Below, piece by piece: positions 1 through 5,217 of a stretch of DNA of 5,217 nucleotides. The translations under genes were made by a program, and so were the position numbers. The DNA is taken from positions 1-5,217 of the forward strand of contig JAGPFK010000135.1 in NCBI GenBank assembly GCA_018056585.1. The letters are read 5' to 3'. The first letter of the stretch is position 1. Each line of letters starts with the position of its first letter. This DNA comes from Clostridia bacterium (GTDB lineage Bacteria; Bacillota; Clostridia; Saccharofermentanales; UBA5734). The notes below the pieces were generated by a model. That model was not told where the DNA came from. It ran no database searches and saw nothing but the letters and a program-made list of their open reading frames with translations.

Positions 1-2
1 CC

Positions 3-1175
3 CACGTTCTGATTATCCCGCCGGACTATACTCGTCTGCATTCGGGTGCCGGTCTTCTGACCGCGCTCTATTACGAGCGCCTTCAGAAAACCTGCAAAGT
101 TGACATTTTGCCGGCACTTGGAACGCATGAACCGATGACTCAATCAGAATACCAGGATTTTTTTGGTCCGGATGTGCCTTTTTCAGCCATGATTACGCAT
201 AACTGGCGCACAGACGTTGTTAAACTCGGGGAGGTTCCCGCTGATTTTGTTTATCAAGTTTCTGAAGGACTCATGGAGGATGCGATTGATGTTGAAATCA
301 ATAAGCATCTGCTGAATCCAGCCTATGATCTCATTATTTCTATCGGGCAGGTCGTCCCCCACGAAGTGGCTGGCATGGCCAACTACAGCAAAAATATTTT
401 TGTGGGCTGTGGTGGCAGCCGTATGATCAACGGCAGCCATATGCTGGGCGCTTTTTATGGTCTGGACCGGATCATGGGACGTGATCGTACGCCAGTGAGA
501 GCAGTTTTTGATTTCGCCGAATCGCATTTTATTCAAAACCTGCCAATCCTGTACGTATTAACCGTCACAACAGCGGAACAAAACAATGTGTCCATCCATG
601 GTATCTTTGCCGGGCGCGATCGGATGCTCTTTGAAGAAGCAGTCAGATTAAGTCAGGAAAAAAACTTGATTTTCCTTGATCAGCCACTTCAAAAGGTTGT
701 TGTTTATCTGGATGAACGAGAATTCAAGAGCACCTGGCTGGGCAACAAGGCCATTTATCGCACACGCCTGGCCATGGCCAAAGGCGGTGAGCTTTTAATT
801 CTGGCACCTGGCATTCGCAAGTTCGGGGAAGATGAAAACAACGACCGATTGATCCGCAAGTACGGTTATGTTGGCCGTGAACGGATTATCGAGCTGATTT
901 CTCAAAATAAAGACCTTCAGGATAATCTGTCTGTGGCTGCTCACCTGATTCATGGATCGTCCGACAACCAATTCAATATTATTTATGCCGTTGACCGCAT
1001 AAGTTGCGATGAAATCAAACAAGTCAACTTTGGGTGTATGCCTTTGTCTGAAGCACTGAAGCGCTATAATCCTTCTGTGTTGAAGGATGGTTTCAATCGT
1101 TTGCCGGATGGGGAAGAAATCTTTTACATCAGTAATCCGGCTCTCGGACTATGGGTTGACCGAACACGGTTCTAA
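3..1175 (+). CDS. LarA-superfamily nickel-pincer 2-hydroxyacid racemase/epimerase (DUF2088), 5' end cut off
   Basis: The frame is open from the window edge to TAA at 1173-1175 (390 residues visible). LarA of Lactobacillus plantarum has about 425, so probably only a few dozen N-terminal residues are missing. A TTG at 108 is internal, because clear family sequence precedes it: PPDYTR (18-35) corresponds to the LarA substrate-binding PDHTR motif. GTHEP carries the equivalent of LarA His108 (codon 126-128). His (360-362), Lys (390-392) and His (438-440) reproduce the 10- and 16-residue spacing of LarA His174, Lys184 and His200; Lys184 holds the pyridinium-thioamide nickel cofactor and His200 binds nickel. 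A Lys at 747-749 fits LarA Lys298. The family interconverts stereoisomers of 2-hydroxyacids in the cytoplasm, using a cofactor made by LarB, LarC and LarE, none of which is here. The sequence around the Lys, with IFVGCGG then GSHMLGAFYG, differs clearly from lactate racemase. It resembles homologues often labelled D-mannonate epimerase, a label I recall rather than checked. A sugar-acid or other hydroxyacid substrate is therefore at least as likely as lactate. Confidence 0.85.
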   Translation, partial: HVLIIPPDYTRLHSGAGLLTALYYERLQKTCKVDILPALGTHEPMTQSEYQDFFGPDVPFSAMITHNWRTDVVKLGEVPADFVYQVSEGLMEDAIDVEINKHLLNPAYDLIISIGQVVPHEVAGMANYSKNIFVGCGGSRMINGSHMLGAFYGLDRIMGRDRTPVRAVFDFAESHFIQNLPILYVLTVTTAEQNNVSIHGIFAGRDRMLFEEAVRLSQEKNLIFLDQPLQKVVVYLDEREFKSTWLGNKAIYRTRLAMAKGGELLILAPGIRKFGEDENNDRLIRKYGYVGRERIIELISQNKDLQDNLSVAAHLIHGSSDNQFNIIYAVDRISCDEIKQVNFGCMPLSEALKRYNPSVLKDGFNRLPDGEEIFYISNPALGLWVDRTRF

Positions 1176-1178
1176 TGT

Positions 1179-2921
1179 TTATTCCATTCTGGCCTGTTCG
1201 AACTGTCCACGGTACAGTCGGCTGTAAAAGGTATCAGACGCCATGAGTTCGCGATGACTGCCTCGCTCAATGATCTGTCCATCGTAGATCACCAGAATCT
1301 CGTCGGCATCCCGAATGGTAGATAATCGATGCGCGATAATAAAACTGGTCCGTCCTTGCCGCAATCGGATCATTGCCTTTTGCAGCAGCATCTCCGTCCG
1401 TGTGTCCACACTGCTGGTTGCTTCATCCAGGATCAGCACAGCAGGCTCTGCCAGGATTGCCCGTGCGATGGATAAAAGCTGTCGTTGCCCTTGAGAAAAT
1501 CCACCGCCTGACTCATCGATTTCTGTTTCATACCCTTTGGGAAGGCGGCTGATAAACCGATCGGCACCAACCAGGCGGGCGGCTCCTTCAACTTCTTCAT
1601 CCGTGGCTGAAAGCCGCCCGTAACGGATATTCTCCCTAATGGTCCCGCTGAAGAGATACGTATCCTGCAAAACCATCCCATAGGCGGCGCGCAGGCTGTT
1701 GCGTTGCCATGATCGCAAATCATGGCCGTCAAAAGTTATGCAACCGCTGTCCGGATCATAAAATCGCACCAGTAAGTTTACAATGGTTGTTTTACCAGCG
1801 CCGGTCGGGCCGACAAGAGCGATGGTTTTTCCAGATGCTGCCAGTAAATCGATCGATTTGAGGACAGGAATATCAGGATGATAGCCAAAAGTCACATCGA
1901 AGAAGCCGATCTCACCGATTGGATCTGTAAGCGGCTTGGCGTCCGGCGCATCCGGTGGTTCAGGTGTTTCGTCCATCAGCTCAAAGATTCTTTCGGCAGC
2001 AGCCTGGGCTGACTGGATGGTGCTGTATAGATTAGCTATATTGTTGATCGGCCTTGTAAATTGGCGAGAATATGTGATAAAACTGGCAATCACACCAACC
2101 GATATGATTTCGGACAAAGCCAGAGAGCCGCCAGCCGTAACAACAATAATAAAACCGATGTTGGTGATTACATTTAAAAGAGGCATCACCATACCGGAAA
2201 ACAGTTGCGCTTTCATTCCGGACTGACGCAGTTGTTCATTGATTTGATCAAACTGCGAGATGACATGTTCCTCCTGGCCAAATGCCTTGACCACTTCTTG
2301 TCCGGATAAAATTTCTTCGATATGGCCGTTCAAATCTGCCAGATCAATTTGCTGTTGCTTGAATCGCTCACGTGCTTTGCCTCCTATTTTTTTGGAAACC
2401 AGCAAGGTAGGAGGAACGGTCAACAAAGTCAATCCTGTTAGGATAGGCGAGAGAATCAGCATCATCACCAGTGAACCGATCACCATAAGCACGCTTGAAA
2501 ACAGTTGTGTGGTTGAGGATGAAATCATCGTGCTGACGTTATCAACATCATTGGATAAACGGCTCATCAGTTCGCCATGTGTGTGCGTATCGAAAAAGGA
2601 GAGCGGCAATTGCTGAACGCGTTCAAAAAGCGAACGGCGAAGCAGCATAACAATCCGCTGAGCGATACTTGCAATCCACCATTCGTGCAGCCAAGTCAGG
2701 ATGGCAATCACAGCATAAGCTGCAGCCAGCAGCACAAGGGTTTGAGACAGATGATAAAAATCCACGCCTGTTTTCGCAGCGATGGCATCAACCGCACGGC
2801 CAATCAATAAGGGCTCGATCAGCCCCACAGCCGATGATAAAGACGCCAGAATGAAAACGGCGATCAAAGGGCCGTGTTCGCTTTTAGTCAGGCGCCAGAG
2901 CCGGACAACCGTTTCTTTCAT
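1179..2921 (-). CDS. ABC half-exporter, catalytically intact subunit of a heterodimer (MdlB/YfiC/LmrD-like)
   Basis: From the first ATG (2919-2921) the protein has 580 residues, with the fused layout of a type IV ABC exporter. An N-terminal six-helix membrane domain (hydrophobic stretches near residues 18-40, 60-82, 140-180 and 248-285) is followed by a nucleotide-binding domain from about 335. Visible motifs are Walker A GPTGAGKT (371-378), Q-loop Gln419, signature FSQGQ (475-479), Walker B VLILDE (495-500) with catalytic Glu500, and switch His531. Everything needed for hydrolysis is present except that the signature's first Gly is replaced by Gln, which marks the subunit lending its signature to a degenerate ATP site. 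It should pair in the cytoplasmic membrane with the subunit encoded just upstream. Substrate is unknown; drug, lipid or peptide export are all possible. The ATG has no ribosome binding site, and the reading frame stays open upstream with family-like residues, so the true start is probably at about 3002 (607 residues; add 27 to the positions above). The stop lies 3 bp from that of the convergent LarA-like gene. Confidence 0.95.
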   Translation of the reverse strand: MKETVVRLWRLTKSEHGPLIAVFILASLSSAVGLIEPLLIGRAVDAIAAKTGVDFYHLSQTLVLLAAAYAVIAILTWLHEWWIASIAQRIVMLLRRSLFERVQQLPLSFFDTHTHGELMSRLSNDVDNVSTMISSSTTQLFSSVLMVIGSLVMMLILSPILTGLTLLTVPPTLLVSKKIGGKARERFKQQQIDLADLNGHIEEILSGQEVVKAFGQEEHVISQFDQINEQLRQSGMKAQLFSGMVMPLLNVITNIGFIIVVTAGGSLALSEIISVGVIASFITYSRQFTRPINNIANLYSTIQSAQAAAERIFELMDETPEPPDAPDAKPLTDPIGEIGFFDVTFGYHPDIPVLKSIDLLAASGKTIALVGPTGAGKTTIVNLLVRFYDPDSGCITFDGHDLRSWQRNSLRAAYGMVLQDTYLFSGTIRENIRYGRLSATDEEVEGAARLVGADRFISRLPKGYETEIDESGGGFSQGQRQLLSIARAILAEPAVLILDEATSSVDTRTEMLLQKAMIRLRQGRTSFIIAHRLSTIRDADEILVIYDGQIIERGSHRELMASDTFYSRLYRGQFEQARME

Positions 2922-3002
2922 ATTCTGTGGTTTTTCATAACTGGCATACCGGCCGGCCTGATGTAAATTAATAGTCGGACGCCTTTCTTTTTCTCCGTTT
3001 AT
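2922..3002 (-). other. Probable N-terminal extension of the second ABC half-exporter, with ATA as candidate start
   Basis: These 27 codons continue the frame of the second ABC gene upstream of its first ATG. The preceding in-frame stop is TGA at 3009-3011. The encoded residues include RRPTINLHQAG and, just before the ATG, SYEKPQN leading into MKETVVRLW. From memory, MdlB/YfiC-type subunits commonly begin with a basic, glycine-containing tail followed by an EK-K/P-x-N-x-K-x-T-x-x-x-L stretch, which this matches, so the region looks coding rather than spacer. The stretch contains no in-frame ATG, GTG, TTG or CTG. ATA at 3000-3002 sits 9 nt after a very strong Shine-Dalgarno sequence and 1 nt after the upstream gene's stop. 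ATT at 2970-2972 is a weaker alternative, with GAAAGG upstream of it. It contains the 8-bp palindrome GGCCGGCC (2951-2958), to which I assign no function. Confidence 0.6.
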
Positions 3003-3003
3003 C

Positions 3004-4740
3004 TCAAATCACCTCCTGGCCTTCAATGTCCAGACCGATCTGAGAACGAAAGATATCCCGATAAATAGAACTTGTTTGCAGCAATTCTTTATGTGTTCCG
3101 CTGCTCTCAATGGTGCCGCCATCCATAACAAAAATGATATCGGCATCCATAATAGACTGCACCCTCTGGGCAATCTGGATCACGGTCATCCCCTGCTTAT
3201 TTGCTTTTAAAGCTGCGCGCAGTTTTTGATCTGTTTCCATATCAATGGCACTGGTGCTGTCATCCAGAATAAGGATTGGGGCTTGCCGGACCAGTGCCCG
3301 TGCAATGCACAGCCGCTGCTTCTGGCCGCCTGAAAAATTAACACCGCCTTGCCCTATCATCGTTTGTAAGCCATCTGGCAGCTGATTAATGAATTCAGCA
3401 GCCTGGGCTATTTCAACGGCTCGTAATATATCCTGTTTTGTTGCCTGAGGATGACCCCATCGCAGGTTTTCTTCGATTGTACCCGTAAACAAAACGGATT
3501 GCTGGGGAACAATGGCCATGCGACTTCGAAGGTCCTTTAAAGATAAAGTGCGCACATCGGCTCCATCAACCAGAATCAAACCGCTGTCGGCGTCATAAAA
3601 GCGAAAGAGCAAATTGACCAGCGTTGTTTTTCCACAACCCGTTGGTCCAATGATCGCGGCTTTGAAGCCGGGCTCGATCTGAAAGCTGATGTCATTTAAA
3701 ACGGGCTGGATCTGGCCTGGGAATGTGTAAAAAACATGTTCCATCGCTACAGATCCCTGCCGTTCCGGCTGGACCGGATGAGCCGGTTCATCCATGCCTA
3801 TCGGTTCCGCTATAATTTCACCGATTCGGTCCATAGATGTTTTTGCTCTTACGCCAACAGTAAAAATCATTGAAAGCATGGTCATAGCATGTAAAATCTG
3901 CATAAAATAATTGATAAAGGCCATGACGTCTCCCACTTGCGCACGGGCGGATGAAACACGAATGCCTCCGAGCCACAGCAAGGCAAGGGTACTTCCGTTC
4001 ATAACAATAAAAATAAGCGGCTGGATGATCACCATGGCATGGGCTGCGCGGATGCTCAAGCCGGCCAGGCTTTGATTCGCCTGATCAAAACGTTCTTTTT
4101 CGTAGTCCTGCCGGTTAAAAACTTTAACAACACGGATCCCGGCCAGATACTCTCGCATGACGGCATTCACACGATCAATGGCCTCCTGGACTTTTTGAAA
4201 ATGAGGGAAGCCGCGTTTGACCCGGATCGAAATGAGCAAGGCTAAAATCGGCAAAACAATTAAAAGCAGCATGGCCATACTGCGATTCAGTAAAAAAGCC
4301 ATGATGATGCCGCCAATCAAAAGCAGAGGAGCCCGGATAAAGACACGTGTCAGCATAAAAGAGAAATTTTGGATTTGCATGACATCGTTTGTGAGTCGAG
4401 TAATCAGCGTTGCCGTTCCAAAGCGGCGGGTTGTTTCCAGAGACATCTCCTGCGTCTTACGGAAAAGGTCTGATCTGAGACGCGTTCCAAGATCCTGTGA
4501 GGCGCGGGTCGAAAACCAATTTCGGGAAAGTCCGGCTAAAGAGCCAAATAGAGCGATGGCCAGCATGATCAGGCCAACCTGATAAACATGCTGCATATTT
4601 TGCTTCATGACTCCCTCATTGATAATGGATGCCATGAGAGTAGGCAGACTCAGATCAACCAGTGCTTCGACCAGCAAACAAAGCCAAGCTGGCAGCGCAA
4701 AACGCAGATAGGCCGGCAGATAAGGTTTCAACCACTTCAA
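3004..4740 (-). CDS. ABC half-exporter, degenerate-site subunit of a heterodimer (MdlA/YfiB/LmrC-like)
   Basis: The protein has 578 residues, the usual size for a half-exporter. Its membrane domain has hydrophobic stretches near residues 12-40, 54-72, 132-175 and 235-295, and the nucleotide-binding domain starts at about 330. Motifs are Walker A GPTGCGKT (365-372), Q-loop VPQQ (411-414), signature FSGGQ (469-473), Walker B ILILDD (489-494) and D-loop SAID (497-500). Two key residues are changed: the catalytic Glu is Asp494, and the switch-loop His is Gln525 in IAQR. The same changes are known in the degenerate subunits of heterodimeric exporters such as TM287, so this protein should bind ATP at its own site with little turnover while giving a normal signature to its partner's active site. 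The start is TTG (4738-4740): the in-frame stop TAA (4759-4761) excludes a longer protein, and the first Met after it (residue 36) would remove the first helix. AAGGGG lies upstream. It is 26 bp downstream of carB and immediately upstream of its partner, so co-transcription is likely. Substrate unknown. Confidence 0.95.
   Translation of the reverse strand: MKWLKPYLPAYLRFALPAWLCLLVEALVDLSLPTLMASIINEGVMKQNMQHVYQVGLIMLAIALFGSLAGLSRNWFSTRASQDLGTRLRSDLFRKTQEMSLETTRRFGTATLITRLTNDVMQIQNFSFMLTRVFIRAPLLLIGGIIMAFLLNRSMAMLLLIVLPILALLISIRVKRGFPHFQKVQEAIDRVNAVMREYLAGIRVVKVFNRQDYEKERFDQANQSLAGLSIRAAHAMVIIQPLIFIVMNGSTLALLWLGGIRVSSARAQVGDVMAFINYFMQILHAMTMLSMIFTVGVRAKTSMDRIGEIIAEPIGMDEPAHPVQPERQGSVAMEHVFYTFPGQIQPVLNDISFQIEPGFKAAIIGPTGCGKTTLVNLLFRFYDADSGLILVDGADVRTLSLKDLRSRMAIVPQQSVLFTGTIEENLRWGHPQATKQDILRAVEIAQAAEFINQLPDGLQTMIGQGGVNFSGGQKQRLCIARALVRQAPILILDDSTSAIDMETDQKLRAALKANKQGMTVIQIAQRVQSIMDADIIFVMDGGTIESSGTHKELLQTSSIYRDIFRSQIGLDIEGQEVI
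3008..3017 (-). promoter_or_regulatory. Strong Shine-Dalgarno sequence for the second ABC half-exporter
   Basis: Read on the minus strand this is AGGAGGTGAT, complementary over all 10 nt to the usual bacterial 16S rRNA 3' end. It lies inside the last codons of the upstream ABC gene (Gln-Glu-Val-Ile-stop). It is about 90 nt from the first ATG of the downstream gene, too far to serve it, but 9 nt (counted from AGGAGG) from an in-frame ATA at 3000-3002. A TTG at 3005-3007 is only 4 nt away and runs into a stop within two codons. The arrangement implies coupled translation of the two exporter subunits. Confidence 0.8.
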
Positions 4741-4751
4741 AGCTTGAACCG

Positions 4752-4757
4752 CCCCTT
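4752..4757 (-). promoter_or_regulatory. Candidate Shine-Dalgarno sequence for the first ABC half-exporter
   Basis: Minus-strand AAGGGG ends 11 nt before the TTG start at 4738-4740, inside the 26-bp gap after carB. The match is partial and the spacing slightly long, so initiation may be modest or may rely on coupling to carB translation. It is the only purine-rich site near this start, and it supports TTG as the initiation codon. Confidence 0.5.
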
Positions 4758-4766
4758 TTTATCGAT

Positions 4767-5216
4767 TCATTGATATTCTATACTGGCATGATATTCCTGC
4801 AAAGACTTCAGCTGACCAGACAAGCAGCCGTTTTCCACATAGGCTGTGATGCCGCGCACACTGGCCATCGCAGCCGTCATCGTTGTAATGTAAGGAATCT
4901 TGTAGCGGATAGCTGATTTTCTGATATAAGAATCATCATGCTGACTGCGGCGATCAGCCGGTGTATTGATCACAAGTTGGATCTCCCGGTTCGCGATGTG
5001 ATCCAGAATATTCGGGCGCCCCTCATATAATTTTTTTACAAGAATTGAGGAAATTCCATTTTCTGCAAGAAAGCGATGCGTTCCCTCTGTGGCCATAATG
5101 GTAAAACCGATTCTTTCAAAGGCTTTGGCAACGGCCAATACATCCGGCTTGTCCTGATCATTGACACTGATAAGAACCGTACCTTTTGTTGGCAGTGCGG
5201 ATTGAGCCGCTTCCTG
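4767..5216 (-). CDS. carB: Carbamoyl phosphate synthase large subunit, C-terminal fragment (MGS-like domain), 5' end outside window
   Basis: The frame is open from the right edge to TGA at 4767-4769, giving the last 149 residues of a protein normally about 1,050-1,080 long. They form the methylglyoxal-synthase-like allosteric domain, starting near LPTKGTVLISVND. Recognisable conserved pieces are ATEGT, YEGRPNILDHI, LVINTP, and RKSAIRYKIPYITT. They align by eye with the E. coli CarB region that binds UMP and ornithine; the two Thr of ATxGT and the Asn-Thr of INT are kept. The whole enzyme makes carbamoyl phosphate from glutamine-derived ammonia, bicarbonate and two ATP, feeding pyrimidine and arginine synthesis. 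A TTG at 5136-5138 is internal, not a start. The ATP-grasp domains are outside the window, so whether the gene is intact, and whether it belongs to a pyr or an arg set, cannot be told here. The ABC exporter genes follow 26 bp downstream on the same strand with no visible terminator between. Confidence 0.93.
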   Translation of the reverse strand, partial: QEAAQSALPTKGTVLISVNDQDKPDVLAVAKAFERIGFTIMATEGTHRFLAENGISSILVKKLYEGRPNILDHIANREIQLVINTPADRRSQHDDSYIRKSAIRYKIPYITTMTAAMASVRGITAYVENGCLSGQLKSLQEYHASIEYQ

Positions 5217-5217
5217 A

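Noticed and set aside
183..536. Minus-strand open frame of 117 codons opposite the LarA-like gene
   Set aside because: It is wholly antisense to a well-supported gene, has no recognisable family sequence, and is an antisense shadow.
108..1175. A complete gene starting at TTG 108
   Set aside because: The frame is open to the window edge, and the preceding residues contain the family's PPD-Y-TR motif, so 108 is an internal Leu codon.
1190..1225. Inverted repeat ACTGT...ACAGT (about 1202-1218) and ACCG/CGGT (about 1159-1170) as terminators
   Set aside because: The stems are only 4-5 bp, have no following T-run on either strand, and lie inside coding sequence.
2949..2960. GC-rich palindrome CCGGCCGGCC as an operator or hairpin
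   Set aside because: It is very short, falls in a stretch that appears to be coding, and has no repeats or promoter beside it.
4217..4582. Plus-strand open frame of 121 codons opposite the first ABC gene, and similar ones at 1936-2226, 2260-2616 and 4662-4916
   Set aside because: They are antisense shadows of the ABC genes or carB, with low-complexity or unrecognisable products and no good ribosome binding sites noted.
4767..5138. A free-standing 123-residue methylglyoxal synthase-like protein
   Set aside because: The frame continues upstream with CarB-specific residues (LPTKGTVLISVND) to the window edge, so this is the CarB tail and its first codon (TTG) is internal.
1..5217. A new defence, mobile or CRISPR-like system
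   Set aside because: All but a few dozen bases are explained by four housekeeping or transport genes. There are no direct-repeat arrays, transposase sequence, tRNA or attachment-like repeats visible.

Overview
The window holds four protein-coding genes and almost no intergenic DNA. The likely source is a bacterium, probably Bacillota (Firmicutes). The reasons are a Shine-Dalgarno sequence complementary to the 16S rRNA 3' end over 10 nt, a TTG start, ABC half-exporters of the type common in that phylum, and moderate GC judged by eye. This placement is an inference; no rRNA or other firm taxonomic marker is present.

Layout. (1) At the left edge, on the + strand, is a gene cut off at its 5' end (3-1175). 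It encodes a LarA-superfamily (DUF2088) nickel-pincer 2-hydroxyacid racemase or epimerase. (2) Converging on it with only 3 bp between the stop codons is a minus-strand cluster, read from right to left. It contains the 3' end of carB (4767-5216, carbamoyl phosphate synthase large subunit, cut by the right edge), then a 578-residue ABC half-exporter (3004-4740), then a second ABC half-exporter (1179-2921, probably beginning upstream at about 3002). Spacing is 26 bp between carB and the first ABC gene, and probably 1 nt between the two ABC genes.

How the genes work together. The two ABC genes almost certainly form one heterodimeric exporter. The first subunit has lost the catalytic Glu (now Asp) and the switch His (now Gln), but keeps a normal FSGGQ signature. 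The second keeps Glu and His but has an altered FSQGQ signature. Paired, they give one consensus and one degenerate ATP site, as in TM287/288, LmrCD and BmrCD. The substrate cannot be read from sequence. Co-directional packing with carB suggests shared transcription but does not show a pyrimidine or arginine role for the exporter. The LarA-like gene is transcribed separately and has no evident link to the other genes.

The most unusual point is the junction of the two ABC genes. A near-perfect ribosome binding site sits at the end of the first gene, and a family-like N-terminal extension is open in the frame of the second gene. No ATG, GTG or TTG opens that extension; an ATA lies at the ideal spacing. 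I saw no CRISPR array, RNA gene, mobile element or new defence-type system.
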